Source: Tragulus kanchil (taxonomy: Eukaryota; Chordata; Mammalia; Artiodactyla; Tragulidae). Taken from it: a DNA stretch of 64,000 nt. Positions within the stretch are counted from its first letter, which is position 1; each line of letters begins with the position of its first letter. A model generated the notes under the pieces. That model was given only the letters and a program-made list of their open reading frames with translations. It made no database searches and was not told the origin of the DNA. The position numbers and the translations under genes were made by a program. The stretch is from positions 60,907,394-60,971,393 of the forward strand of contig JAIOJX010000006.1 in assembly GCA_022376925.1 (NCBI GenBank), read 5' to 3'. Positions 34,956 through 48,093 of the stretch are shown here, piece after piece.

Positions 34956-35095
34956 ATTCTAATTGCTGTAGTTAGAACTTCTAAGACTATGTTGAATAAT
35001 AGTGTTGAGAATAGACACCCTTCTCTTGCTCTTGGTCTTAAAGGGAACACTTTAAATTTTTCACCATTAAGAACAATGAGCCTATTAGTAGATGA
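34956..35095 (-). mobile_element. L1 ORF2 fragment, inverted 5' part (right piece)
   Basis: Minus-strand reading corresponds to the L1 RT stretch just before the FADD site (FNIVLE- and ATAIR-type region, broken). It continues directly into 23465-23905 when the ERV copy is removed. Confidence 0.85.
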
Positions 35096-35510
35096 ACCTA
35101 GAGCCTACTATACAGAGTGCAGAAAGTCAGAAAAAGAAAGATAAATATTGTATATAACACATGTGTTTGGAATCTCAAAATTTGGTACTGATGAATGCAT
35201 TTGTAGGGCAGCAACAGAGAAACAGATATAGAGAACCAGACATTTGGGGGAGGGAGGAGTGGGTGAGATATATGGAAAAAGTAACATGGAAACTTCCATT
35301 AGTATATGTAAAATAGTCAATGAGAATCTGCTATGGGACTAAGAGAACTCAAACAGGGGCTTTTTAACAACCTAGAGGGATGGGATGGGGAGGGAGTAGG
35401 GGGGAAGTTCAAATGGGCGGAAACATGTATACCTATGGCTGATTCATGTTGATGCTTGGTAGTAAACAACAAAACTCTGTAAAATAAAAAAATATATAAA
35501 AATTTTATAT
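35096..35510 (+). mobile_element. L1 ORF2 end and 3'UTR, forward part, L1_BT-like
   Basis: The start TAGAGCCTACTATACAGAGTG matches the end of artiodactyl L1 ORF2. Then a G-rich GGGGGAGGGAGGAGTGGG tract, CATGTATACCTATGGCTGATTC and AACAAAACTCTGTAAAATAAA follow the order of the L1_BT 3'UTR. Poly(A) is at about 35482-35500. The plus orientation joined to a minus-strand ORF2 piece at 35095 is a twin-priming inversion. Confidence 0.85.
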
Positions 35511-35783
35511 AAAAAGTTTATTTTCTTATCTATCTTTGGAAACCCAATTACATGTGTACTACACTTTATTTTTGGATTGTCCCACAGATATTTGTTTGTT
35601 AAAATTTTTATCTTTTTTTTGTTTTCTTGTACATGAGATTGGATACCTTCTTTTAATCCAACTTCAAGTTTACTAAGCATTTATCTGTCATCACTCTTCT
35701 TTTATTAAGTACATCCTGAACTATTTTATTATAATTTCTGATAATGATTCATCAAACCTAGAATGTGGTTCAATTTTATTTTT
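35511..35783. other. AT-rich DNA, nothing recognised
   Basis: Flank of the L1 insertion. No gene signal. Confidence 0.5.
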
Positions 35784-35989
35784 ACTATTTCCCAGCTGAG
35801 ATATTCCTTTTCTATTATGAGCATATTGTCTTGACTTTATTCAGCATAGGCATATTTGTTTTAAAGAATTTGCTAGTTGCAATATCTAGGCTACCTCAAA
35901 ATTTCCATCTATTGTTTATCTTTTCTCTTGAGAAGATATATTTTCTTAATTTTTCATCTATTGAGCAATATTGAATTATACCTTTGGCA

Positions 35990-36540
35990 CTGTGAATTAT
36001 ATATTGGAGAAACTTTTGCTTTGGTAAAATTTCTCTGAAGTGTCTTTTTATTATTTTTTAAACAACTAGTCAATGAGACTGAGCGAAAACTACAAATTTT
36101 GATATCCCTGTGCTGGGTGGCAGCTTAAATATTGCATAAATTCTTCTTGCCTTAACTGGTCTGTATACAGTCTGCACTGCATGTGAAAAGTTCAGGACTT
36201 AGGGGTAAAAACTTTACACAAGATTATGTATATTCCCCTGCAGTGCTGTCTTTTCTATAACTTGCCTCAAAAATTTCAGGGCCTGGTAACCCTAAAACCT
36301 GTTCTGTTGTTCTTCAAACTAAAAATACTGAATTATTCTATAGAAATTGTAGTTGGTATTCATGGCACTGATTGGGACATAACTAAAACCTGTAAAAGAT
36401 ATACATTCACTTTTTTTTGTTTTGTTTTGTTTTCTATGCAAACTTTGCTTCAGTTTCTATTTTCATTTCTTATAGCTTCTTGAGGCTTTAGAAAGGCTGT
36501 AAAAATATACTTTCCCAGATTTTTAAAAATTCAGGTGTAA
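35990..36540. other. AT-rich DNA, nothing recognised
   Basis: Repeated at 37139-37689 by duplication 15. Open frames of 69-85 codons lack domain signals. Confidence 0.5.
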
Positions 36541-36597
36541 TTGACATATACATCTAAGAGGTTCTTTCACAAGTTTCTCACTAAGTACTTAAAACTT

Positions 36598-36887
36598 TTT
36601 TTTTTTTCTTTTATTTTGTTTTTAAATTTTGGCCTCTTTTATTGGTTCTTCATTTATTTATTTTCATCTATCTTAATTCTTTCGCCTGTGTGGACCTCCC
36701 ATCATGGTGGTTTTCTCATTGCAAAGCGCTGGCTATGGGTGCATGTACTCCAGGCGCTGGCTCGTAATTGGACACACAAGTCCAGCTGCTCCACGGCACA
36801 TGGCGTCTTCCAATGCCAAAGATCAAACTGGCACCCCTTGCACTGCAAAGCAGACTCTTTACCCACTGGACCACCAGGGAAGCCCAA
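36598..36887 (-). mobile_element. tRNA-Glu SINE, minus strand
   Basis: On the minus strand the head GGGCTTCCCTGGTGGTCCAG is followed by the GTGGGTAAAG region and body words shared with the SINEs at 4366, 15776 and 55612. The oligo(dT) at 36598-36608 is the tail. The body is shorter than that of the GC-rich copies. Confidence 0.85.
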
Positions 36888-37744
36888 GACTTTTAAGTTT
36901 ATCTTGAATCATACCCCATGATCTTCCTTTTTTGTTAAAAGGGAAAACTATTTCCCAGCTGAGTTTTTTATATATTGTCTTGACTTTATTCAGCATAGGC
37001 ATATTTGTTTTAAAGAATTTGCTAGTTGCAATATCTAGGCTACCTCAAAATTTCCATCTATTGTTTATCTTTTCTCTTGAGAAGATATATTTTCTTAATT
37101 TTTCATCTATTGAGCAATATTGAATTATACCTTTGGCACTGTGAATTATATATTGGAGAAACTTTTGCTTTGGTAAAATTTCTCTGAAGTGTCTTTTTAT
37201 TATTTTTTAAACAACTAGTCAATGAGACTGAGCGAAAACTACAAATTTTGATATCCCTGTGCTGGGTGGCAGCTTAAATATTGCATAAATTCTTCTTGCC
37301 TTAACTGGTCTGTATACAGTCTGCACTGCATGTGAAAAGTTCAGGACTTAGGGGTAAAAACTTTACACAAGATTATGTATATTCCCCTGCAGTGCTGTCT
37401 TTTCTATAACTTGCCTCAAAAATTTCAGGGCCTGGTAACCCTAAAACCTGTTCTGTTGTTCTTCAAACTAAAAATACTGAATTATTCTATAGAAATTGTA
37501 GTTGGTATTCATGGCACTGATTGGGACATAACTAAAACCTGTAAAAGATATACATTCACTTTTTTTTGTTTTGTTTTGTTTTCTATGCAAACTTTGCTTC
37601 AGTTTCTATTTTCATTTCTTATAGCTTCTTGAGGCTTTAGAAAGGCTGTAAAAATATACTTTCCCAGATTTTTAAAAATTCAGGTGTAATTGACATATAC
37701 ATCTAAGAGGTTCTTTCACAAGTTTCTCACTAAGTACTTAAAAC

Positions 37745-38034
37745 TTTTTTTTTTTTCTTTTATTTTGTTTTTAAATTTTGGCCTCTTTTATTGGTTCTTC
37801 ATTTATTTATTTTCATCTATCTTAATTCTTTCGCCTGTGTGGACCTCCCATCATGGTGGTTTTTCTCATTGCAAAGCGCTGGCTATGGGTGCATGTACTC
37901 CAGAGCGCTGGCTCGTAATTGGACACACAAGTCCAGCTGCTCCACGGCACATGGCGTCTTCCAATGCCAAAGATCAAACTGGCACCCCTTGCACTGCAAA
38001 GCAGACTCTTTACCCACTGGACCACCAGGGAAGC
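37745..38034 (-). mobile_element. tRNA-Glu SINE, minus strand, image from duplication 15
   Basis: Same as 36598-36887, with one or two small indels. Confidence 0.88.
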
Positions 38035-38227
38035 CCAAGACTTTTAAGTTTATCTTGAATCATCCTACCCACCCCCCCCCATGGATCTTCCTATAATTAT
38101 GAAATTAAAGCAAATGATAAGGACTTGGGACCTCATTGTAGAGTAAAATTAATGATAAAGTTTTTACTCATAATTGACACTATTAATGAGTTGCAGTCTT
38201 CTTTTTGCCTCTGCACGCAGGTATACT

Positions 38228-38365
38228 GTTGCTGCTGCTTAGTCACTGCAGTTGTGTCTGACTCTGTGTGACCACATGGGCTGCAGTATATCAGGCTCCC
38301 TTGTCCATGGATTTCTCCAGACAAGAATACTTGAGTGGTTTGCCGTGTCTTTCGCTCACGGGTAT
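38228..38365 (-). mobile_element. Bov-tA/Bov-A related SINE, minus strand
   Basis: TGCTGCTGCTTAGTCACTGC, TGTCTGACTCTGTGTGACC and CAGACAAGAATACTTGAGTGG follow the antisense order of a ruminant tRNA-type SINE. Truncated at the head. Confidence 0.85.
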
Positions 38366-40788
38366 ACTGGGTTTGCTTAAATCATAGAAATAAGAGAGCA
38401 CTACCAGATAATTATGAGTTGAGAAAAAATTCTAGTTATGTAAACAGTGATTATAATTAAGGTGTTTTTTCTTTTAAGTTACTATTTAAACAAATCTTAT
38501 TACATCAATCTTCCAAAAGAATGCTAGAATATTTAGAGATATTTTTAAAGAAATATATGTTTACTATATCAAGGCACAGCATAGTACCCTCTTTAACACA
38601 ATATGAGTATTTAAAAATCACTTCACCAAGTAATATAAAAATGAAAATAAAGAAAAGCATTAGCTAAATTGAAGCAAAAGAATAATAACAACAATAATAA
38701 TAAAAACCCAAAACATAAGACGCTATGGTCTTTATTTGTTTGGTGTGTGTGTGGGGAGGGGGTGGGCTATGTTACAAACTTGAATAAAAACTGAGCCACC
38801 ATTTTTTTCGCTGTTGTTTTTATCCTTAGGAAGGTCTTAATTATTTATTTTCCCACAAAGGAAAGGACTTCACCCTTTAGACCTTTGGTATGTTCTAGGT
38901 TGTCCATTTATTGAATCAAATCCCTGACCCTTCTTCAATAAGAGCTGGTTTTATATACACATGTGGTAAGAACAAACTCGGGTCTGACTGAATTTTATTT
39001 TTTCTCACTTATGGGCAAAGAGGCAAAATGCAGTTAAAACATATTGTGACATAAAAGCCCTATGAAATACCATGACACCATAGTAATCAAGTCTAGATAT
39101 AAAAATAGGTTTGCTTGGTTTTGCATTGTCTTTCATAGTCAATGTGAAGATAATCAGAAAATATTTTCAAAAGCAAAGTTGTTATAAGCTAGGTTTTAAA
39201 CTTGGTAAAGATTGTTAGATAAAAGGGAAAGAAAATCTGATGTGATTCTTTATTTGCTGTTTTTATTTATTGAAATATATAAAAGCACAAAGACAAGATA
39301 CAATAGAAACCAATGAGTGAAAGACAAATTACTAAGTGAATGAATTAAGAGAAAACTCAATGTACAAGAGTGGGGCAAGTGGTCAATAATTATGAATAAC
39401 TCTAATGCCAATATATTTATTTATTTTAGGAAAAAAATAGAGCAGTGCAAATGTGCCATCAGATTAAGTTGAATACTTGCCCTGTCTTTGGCTCTGTGTC
39501 AGTCAGGAACGGTTACATGATACTAACAAATAATCCCAAAATTTCAGTGGGTAACAATGAAAGTTTATTTCTAGTCTATGGTATATGTCTATATTTAGTT
39601 GGATGAAATTCTATCCCAAACCATTTCATTAGTGATAGACAAGGCTCTATTTTTTAAATTGTTATTTCTCATGATAGAGAAAAATGAGGAACCACATGAA
39701 TTCTCTTAATGCTTCAGCTCAGAAGTGACATGCGTTATTAATACTTTTGATCAGATTTCATTGGCCAAAGCAAGTCATTTGGTTATGCCTAAGTTCTAAT
39801 GTGGGATATATCATTGACCATCACAGAGGAACACTTCATGGAGGAACACCAAATATAGACGAACATAATAAAATATAATATAGATACCTATGAACTGAAT
39901 TAGACACATAATTTAACATCTTTTCCCCCTGAAATATAGTTTTTAATTTGTGAAAAACTAAAATACCAACATTAGAGGTTGTTATGAAGATTAAATACAA
40001 TTAATATTAATTGCCTGAATCAAGGACAAATACTCAAAAATTGTAATAATGTTTTATTATCATTCTATCTCATTTACTTACAAAATTTTTTTGCAATATG
40101 ATCACAAGTTATTTGCCACAACTTTGTTGTAGTAACTCAGAGGCACACAAAATTTGATAGTCTGTGTGGTTGGCAGGCTGCATTGTTGTGAAATTAACAA
40201 CTCCAGTGAAATCACACATTTTTGACAATTGCACATTTAAAAAAAACGCTTGCCACAACTTATGTAATCCCGAATGAAGCCTTTGAAGGTTACGTTTATT
40301 TATTCATAGTTTGATCAATTTTATGTATTGAGAAGTAGTTTATTCCCTAATGGGAGAATTATAGAAAAAAAGTGGAAAATTTGGAACGTTAACATACAAA
40401 GTCAGTGTGATCACTCCCAATGGTTAAATAACATTGCTCTTGGCTTAAGGATAAATGTTACAATAAAAGCCTAAATCAATGGGAAGCAATACAGCATAGC
40501 CTATATGCCAGAGAATCCCTCAAACAGCTAAGGATTCAGTTCTTGCACATGCTCTCTCAAACATATCCCAGAATATTCGGTAACTCACACCAAGTGGCAT
40601 GTGCTTGCAATTGTTTTCATCATTGAATGGAAAATTTTGCTAAAAGGCCTTATAGTCTATGGCGTTATAGAGTAAATGGCCTTCATAATAACACAAGACA
40701 CTGAAAATAACACTAACTACTCTCCAAAGTAAAATTTTCTTACAAACTATAACTGAACAAAATTCCACAGTTCACTGTATTAGGAGAT
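38366..40788. other. Unique AT-rich DNA, no gene recognised
   Basis: No coding signal. An AATAATAATAA-type simple repeat lies near 38680-38705. The stretch at 39500-39810 is listed separately as a possible old repeat. Confidence 0.55.
39500..39810. repeat. Possible ancient mammalian interspersed repeat
   Basis: Words such as GGTAACAATGAAAGTTTATTTC, AGAAGTGACATGCGTTA and CATTGGCCAAAGCAAGTCA, in that order, feel familiar from an old dispersed mammalian repeat. I cannot name the family from memory. Confidence 0.4.
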
Positions 40789-43046
40789 ACTAAGGATCGA
40801 CAGCTTTTCTCCATTAACCACATTTTACTAACTTAATGTGAGATTTCTATGAGATTTATATTAGAATGTCCATAGCTCATACATAAAAGAAGGATAAATC
40901 TCTTATTCTTACCTTAGAGCTGTAAAAAAATAGATTATGATTGAACTAGCTGGAAAATTAATAAATCATAGATTTTTATTATTAATGAGTCAAATAAAAA
41001 TTTTTGGTACATCAATTATTTGACTACATTGTCATAATCTACTTTGGGTCATGTGTGGATTACTGAGTGAGAAAGAAATTCTGTGCCCATTAATACAGAA
41101 AAATTCACTGTTCTACTTGAGCATGTTGAAATTTTTCATCTTTGGGACCTAAGTTCACTTTTATCTTCATTACCTTAAGCTCTTTGAAGACAAAAATTAT
41201 CTTTGATTTTAAGGTTACTGAGATTGGCACAATGTGTCTGTAAAGCAAGGCTCCCTTCACAGTAGCAAAAAATACTAGAAAATCTTCAGGATTTTGTTCT
41301 CTCTTTCCTAGGACATGTGACTATTTCATATTCTTCTCATCACTTCCCATAAGTATCTCCACTCTTAAGCCTATATTTTTAAAATAAAATATTATATTCT
41401 ATGACAAATTTAGAAGTGTAAGACAACTCATGGTAATATCTATTTATCCAACATAAATTATGAGCCAATACTATATATAGTATCTGTTTTATTAGTATTT
41501 CATAGCTGATATCTGTGTCCTTTTTTATGCTCAACCACTAATAATGTGAAAGACCTCAGAAAAGCCATCCTACTGTTGAAAAGGTAGCATGCATATGTTA
41601 TTCTCTTCGACTAAAATATATCAATTTGTTTAAATTTTACAACAATCATGGCTGCTCCTATTTTAAATTTTTATTATCTCAGTAAAAGTACTGAGTGTAA
41701 CCTAATTTAAGTAATTTCCCCAAATTCATATACCAAGTTTGTTTCAGAACTCAAAGAGAGGTTGTAATTACAAAATGCAGCCTCATTAAACGTCATTTGT
41801 TGGGTTTTTAAGTCTAAAATGTCTATAGCAATTTTAAAATGTACATGATTTGCCTGATTGCAGGTATGAAGAACAATATACTTCTTGATTCTTATTTTGC
41901 AATTTATAAGATTCCACAGTTCTTATTAAAAGGAGAAAAACTAAGGATCGACAGCTTTTCTCCATTAACCACATTTTACTAACTTAATGTGAGATTTCTA
42001 TGAGATTTATATTAGAATGTCCATAGCTCATACATAAAAGAAGGATAAATCTCTTATTCTTACCTTAGAGCTGTAAAAAAATAGATTATGATTGAACTAG
42101 CTGGAAAATTAATAAATCATAGATTTTTATTATTAATGAGTCAAATAAAAATTTTTGGTACATCAATTATTTGACTACATTGTCATAATCTACTTTGGGT
42201 CATGTGTGGATTACTGAGTGAGAAAGAAATTCTGTGCCCATTAATACAGAAAAATTCACTGTTCTACTTGAGCATGTTGAAATTTTTCATCTTTGGGACC
42301 TAAGTTCACTTTTATCTTCATTACCTTAAGCTCTTTGAAGACAAAAATTATCTTTGATTTTAAGGTTACTGAGATTGGCACAATGTGTCTGTAAAGCAAG
42401 GCTCCCTTCACAGTAGCAAAAAATACTAGAAAATCTTCAGGATTTTGTTCTCTCTTTCCTAGGACATGTGACTATTTCATATTCTTCTCATCACTTCCCA
42501 TAAGTATCTCCACTCTTAAGCCTATATTTTTAAAATAAAATATTATATTCTATGACAAATTTAGAAGTGTAAGACAACTCATGGTAATATCTATTTATCC
42601 AACATAAATTATGAGCCAATACTATATATAGTATCTGTTTTATTAGTATTTCATAGCTGATATCTGTGTCCTTTTTTATGCTCAACCACTAATAATGTGA
42701 AAGACCTCAGAAAAGCCATCCTACTGTTGAAAAAGGTAGCATGCATATGTTATTCTCTTCGACTAAAATATATCAATTTGTTTAAATTTTACAACAATCA
42801 TGGCTGCTCCTATTTTAAATTTTTATTATCTCAGTAAAAGTACTGAGTGTAACCTAATTTAAGTAATTTCCCCAAATTCATATACCAAGTTTGTTTCAGA
42901 ACTCAAAGAGAGGTTGTAATTACAAAATGCAGCCTCATTAAACGTCATTTGTTGGGTTTTTTTTTAAGTCTAAAATGTCTATAGCAATTTTAAAATGTAC
43001 ATGATTTGCCTGATTGCAGGTATGAAGAACAATATACTTCTTGATT
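40789..43046. repeat. Direct duplication 16 (period 1151-1155)
   Basis: Bases 40789-41891 recur at 41941-43046. The second copy has extra A and T bases in homopolymers (near 42734 and 42960). The 49-base spacer 41892-41940 resembles the left flank 40742-40788, sharing a TTCCACAGTTC word. Confidence 0.94.
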
Positions 43047-44866
43047 CATTTGCAAAAGAGTGTTTATGACTGGTACAACTCCAAATTTAAGAATAAATAT
43101 GATCTTTATGATAACTGAATACTCACCATAGCAAAATTTTTTTTATTGGAAACAATAAGAACCAGAAGCAAATTTGTTCTTCCAAAAATTTGTTAAAAAA
43201 CAAGATCTAAATATTTTATGTATATATATATACACATACATATATATATACATATATATATAGCTAAAACTATTTATCTTTAAAAATGTACTAATATTTT
43301 AGTGGAATTATGGCTTTTTCCTGAGGTACATATCTTTAATTAATAAATATCCCCATTTATTTTATATCGATCCCAATTTAATTCATTGCCTAAAGTTTCT
43401 ATATGTATATATTAATACCATAGCTTATTCTTGTAATTTTTTTCTAAAATCTCATTTTTTGCCTTATTATTTTTCATGCAACAAATAAAAATTAACTGAT
43501 GTTAGCCATTTAAAAAGAGCTCACCTGTATAAAGTAGAGTGAGAAGGCACACCAGAGAGTCAACTAGTAGCTATGAGCTTTCAGTACAGTTAGATCGCCA
43601 TTTTGTGTTTTATGGAGGAAATGGAGAGTTTTAAGTAATTTAAGAGTGGGTAAAGAGAAGTCAATCAATTTTGGAAGAATGCAGAAGGCTGTTGCAAAGT
43701 GTCATGATTCATTCCACACCTATGGGAACAGGGAGTTTAATGAAAGGCAGTGAGCATGAGAAGTAGTTTCTAAACTAATCTGAAAATACTACTGTCTCAA
43801 ATTTATGTCTGCTGCTAAAATATATCAATTTGTTTAAATTTTACAACAATCATGGCTGCTCCTATTTTAAATTTTTATTATCTCAGTAAAAGTACTGAGT
43901 GTAACCTAATTTAAGTAATTTCCCCAAATTCATATACCAAGTTTGTTTCAGAACTCAAAGAGAGGTTGTAATTACAAAATGCAGCCTCATTAAACGTCAT
44001 TTGTTGGGTTTTTAAGTCTAAAATGTCTATAGCAATTTTAAAATGTACATGATTTGCCTGATTGCAGGTATGAAGAACAATATACTTCTTGATTCATTTG
44101 CAAAAGAGTGTTTATGACTGGTACAACTCCAAATTTAAGAATAAATATGATCTTTATGATAACTGAATACTCACCATAGCAAAATTTTTTTTATTGGAAA
44201 CAATAAGAACCAGAAGCAAATTTGTTCTTCCAAAAATTTGTTAAAAAACAAGATCTAAATATTTTATGTATATATATATACACATACATATATATATACA
44301 TATATATATAGCTAAAACTATTTATCTTTAAAAATGTACTAATATTTTAGTGGAATTATGGCTTTTTCCTGAGGTACATATCTTTAATTAATAAATATCC
44401 CCATTTATTTTATATCGATCCCAATTTAATTCATTGCCTAAAGTTTCTATATGTATATATTAATACCATAGCTTATTCTTGTAATTTTTTTCTAAAATCT
44501 CATTTTTTGCCTTATTATTTTTCATGCAACAAATAAAAATTAACTGATGTTAGCCATTTAAAAAGAGCTCACCTGTATAAAGTAGAGTGAGAAGGCACAC
44601 CAGAGAGTCAACTAGTAGCTATGAGCTTTCAGTACAGTTAGATCGCCATTTTGTGTTTTATGGAGGAAATGGAGAGTTTTAAGTAATTTAAGAGTGGGTA
44701 AAGAGAAGTCAATCAATTTTGGAAGAATGCAGAAGGCTGTTGCAAAGTGTCATGATTCATTCCACACCTATGGGAACAGGGAGTTTAATGAAAGGCAGTG
44801 AGCATGAGAAGTAGTTTCTAAACTAATCTGAAAATACTACTGTCTCAAATTTATGTCTGCTGCTAA
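42763..44866. repeat. Direct duplication 17 (period 1052)
   Basis: Bases 42763-43814 recur directly at 43815-44862 with no spacer and a short shared word at the join. The main difference is the T-run near 42957 versus 44008. Bases 42763-43046 also occur in duplication 16, so they are present three times. Confidence 0.95.
43217..43263. repeat. (TATA)n/(CA)n simple repeat
   Basis: Alternating TATATA with two ACATACA breaks; image at 44269-44310. Confidence 0.85.
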
Positions 44867-46952
44867 AATATGCAGAATTTCAGTTGCATTTTATAGAGTG
44901 ACAGAAAATTTTACCTCAACCTTTACTTATGCGTCCTTTATGTTCTATTCCATGACAAGAGAAGAAAAAAATCTAAGTGTGGATAGCAACAAATTAATAC
45001 TGTTAAAGAGTAAATTCTTGTTTATAAATGAAAGTCTCACATTTTATGAAGTATATGTTAAATAACAATAGGTATATTGATACTTTTTAGTTGTGCATGG
45101 TGGTAGAATACCCATCTTGCTATTTTCTAGGTAACAGGATTAAATTTCACTAAAAAATAAGTTTGATTAACTAATTACTCTCCCGAGCTTTTGCAAAAGT
45201 TAAAACCATAACTATGAGGATTTTCAAATACAAATAAAAATAATCCTGAGAAATAGCAAATTATTAATGGTACACTAGATTAAAAGCCTCTTCATTTCTA
45301 TATATGTTGCTTAAAAATTGATAGCTTGAATTAAGTTTAATATGCTCAGTCTGCGATATTTTTCTACACTTAAGATTGTCATTTATAAAAGTCAATACAA
45401 ACATTGAGCACAAGGACAGAATGCAGTGCTCAGCATGAAAAATCCATCGGGAAAGTATAGGGTTGTTGGGCACCAGGTGAGCTGAGATAACGCTAGCCAG
45501 GGCGTGCAGAAAGGAACAGGGACATTCCGCTGCGGGTTGCAGTCCAAAAGCCTGACTTGAGTCAGATAGGGAAGCTCGCACCCGCATTTGGGGCTTAGTC
45601 CCTTACCAACAGTGTGTGCGGGCCTGCAGCTCGAACTGCCTGCACAGCCTGAGTTGCAGCAAAGAAGCTGATTCCCACAGACAGAGGAGACCTGCGGCAG
45701 AGGAAATTGGGAGAAGAGCAGGGATTGAAGGCTACCAGAGGCTGTGCAGTGGAACTGGGGAGTCCCATCCAGCAAAAGTTTTGGAGGAGTGGCCTCCACC
45801 CCATGGACTGGGAACCTCCCACCGTGCCCGCCATGGCCAGCATTTAAAGTTTTGGAGAAAAAAAAAAAAAGGAAGAATGCTGTTGCAAAGTGAAAAGGCG
45901 GGGTTTAAAAGCATGAGAAGTAGTTTCTAAACTAATCTGAAAATACTACTGTCTCAAATTTATGTCTGCTGCTAAAATATGCAGAATTTCAGTTGCATTT
46001 TATAGAGTGACAGAAAATTTTACCTCAACCTTTACTTATGCGTCCTTTATGTTCTATTCCATGACAAGAGAAGAAAAAAATCTAAGTGTGGATAGCAACA
46101 AATTAATACTGTTAAAGAGTAAATTCTTGTTTATAAATGAAAGTCTCACATTTTATGAAGTATATGTTAAATAACAATAGGTATATTGATACTTTTTAGT
46201 TGTGCATGGTGGTAGAATACCCATCTTGCTATTTTCTAGGTAACAGGATTAAATTTCACTAAAAAATAAGTTTGATTAACTAATTACTCTCCCGAGCTTT
46301 TGCAAAAGTTAAAACCATAACTATGAGGATTTTCAAATACAAATAAAAATAATCCTGAGAAATAGCAAATTATTAATGGTACACTAGATTAAAAGCCTCT
46401 TCATTTCTATATATGTTGCTTAAAAATTGATAGCTTGAATTAAGTTTAATATGCTCAGTCTGCGATATTTTTCTACACTTAAGATTGTCATTTATAAAAG
46501 TCAATACAAACATTGAGCACAAGGACAGAATGCAGTGCTCAGCATGAAAAATCCATCGGGAAAGTATAGGGTTGTTGGGCACCAGGTGAGCTGAGATAAC
46601 GCTAGCCAGGGCGTGCAGAAAGGAACAGGGACATTCCGCTGCGGGTTGCAGTCCAAAAGCCTGACTTGAGTCAGATAGGGAAGCTCGCACCCGCATTTGG
46701 GGCTTAGTCCCCTTACCAACAGTGTGTGCGGGCCTGCAGCTCGAACTGCCTGCACAGCCTGAGTTGCAGCAAAGAAGCTGATTCCCACAGACAGAGGAGA
46801 CCTGCGGCAGAGGAAATTGGGAGAAGAGCAGGGATTGAAGGCTACCAGAGGCTGTGCAGTGGAACTGGGGAGTCCCATCCAGCAAAAGTTTTGGAGGAGT
46901 GGCCTCCACCCCATGGACTGGGAACCTCCCACCGTGCCCGCCATGGCCAGCA
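44801..46952. repeat. Direct duplication 18 (period 1109-1110)
   Basis: Bases 44801-45844 recur at 45910-46952, one base longer by a C-run near 46710. The 65-base spacer 45845-45909 contains a run of 12 A and reads as a shortened form of the left flank 44690-44800, sharing GGAAGAATGC and CTGTTGCAAAGTG. The 5' end of L1-A lies in both copies. Confidence 0.95.
45410..45844 (+). mobile_element. L1-A 5'UTR, first image
   Basis: Same as 46520-46952. Shown first here because of duplication 18; the element itself begins once. Confidence 0.7.
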
Positions 46953-48093
46953 TCTGAGCTTTCTGCAGAGCCATTGTTTGGCTGAAAGCAAAACAGAAAC
47001 GAGAGCAACCAGATCTTCAATGGTCCTGACTACAAAAATACCCCTGATCCTCACCGAAGTCTATGACATAAGAAGCCATCGAGCCCCCACACCCAACCTC
47101 CACCAGTACAGACTAGGGTAATATGGGACAACAACATCAAGAGCACACTGGTGGAAGCTCCACACGCAGATGAGAAGATAAAAACTGGTGACAGAATTTA
47201 ACTTTGTTATGTTTGTTTATCCTTTTTGCATTGTCTTTTCTTTTAAATTTTTTTAATTTTAATTTTTGTTAAACTTTTCATTTTTTTGGCCACTACTTCC
47301 TTTCTCTATGCTCTCATTGTAAAAACTTTTTATAACTAATGCTATCCTCTTTATAAATATTTCCTATCTTTTTGTCTCTACTATTCTCTTTCAGCTGTAT
47401 AAACTCTACTACACACTAATCGTTGTTACCTAACATAACAAAATCCTTGCAACACAAATCCACTCCATCCCATTACCCATACACTGTCCGCCTTCTCACC
47501 ACCAATACCTATTTTAGTTAAAAACTGCTTTCATTACAATATTCCCAGCTGGGACCTTGCTCTGGATCTGTTTTTCCAGGCAGTGTTTTAATTAACTTAG
47601 AGCTTAATGATCAGATGCCAACTTTGATTGTGCTGTTTGCCAGAAAAATGTCCTATACTTTATCCCTGTAAGACTGTTCAGCTGTGGTTACTGATGTGTA
47701 TGTATGTATATTTTCCCATTATGTTAGAAAATATTTGCATTATTTTATGACTGTCATCTATCAGGAATGCACCTCTTGTTCCTCATATGCTTATATTTGA
47801 ACTAATACCACAAAAGAAGACAGCAAACTTGACATAGAGACTACACTCTCTGGCCAGAGATCAAACCAAGAATCCTCAGAGTGGAATCCCTGATTCCAAG
47901 ACTCAACACTATCAAAGAACACACAACACTAGAGATTATCCACCTGCAAAGAAGAACTACCTAAGACACAAACCACTGAACCCTTCTATAAGGACAGAAA
48001 CCAAAAGGAAGGAAGAATTCAGTTATGAAGGGGTGGGGGGTGGAACACCTCCATCACACAGACACACACAAAGAAACAAAAATTAACCTAATA
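46510..48093 (+). mobile_element. L1-A 5'UTR (older L1)
   Basis: A G/C-richer start in AT-rich surroundings, then words shared in order with the L1-B 5'UTR: CCAGGTGAG, TCAGATAGGGAAGCTCGC, GGCTACCAGAGGC, CATCAAGAGCA, ATCTCTGTTAGAAAA-like and TATGACTGTCA regions. It runs directly into ORF1. The exact 5' end is unclear; it seems shorter than L1-B at the start and lacks the YY1-like head. Confidence 0.75.

Larger units (their letters stand above)
35784..38085. repeat. Direct duplication 15 (period 1149-1164)
   Basis: Bases 35784-36934 recur at 36948-38085. The second copy has lost about 15 bases near its start (36963-36975), where its sequence looks eroded, and the two ends near 36910 and 38065 disagree with C-run expansion in the second copy. 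Both copies carry the same minus-strand SINE. Confidence 0.93.
41892..45392. other. AT-rich DNA, only duplications and simple repeats seen
   Basis: No gene recognised. The 70-codon frame at 44853-45065 (again at 45962) lacks any domain. AT/CA simple repeats lie at 43217-43263 and 44269-44310. Confidence 0.55.

Noticed and set aside
46373..47020. 215-codon minus-strand open frame as a protein gene
   Set aside because: It lies antisense to the L1-A 5'UTR, has no domain signal, and its first-image counterpart (45264-45587 and 45392-45843) is split by a single-base indel.
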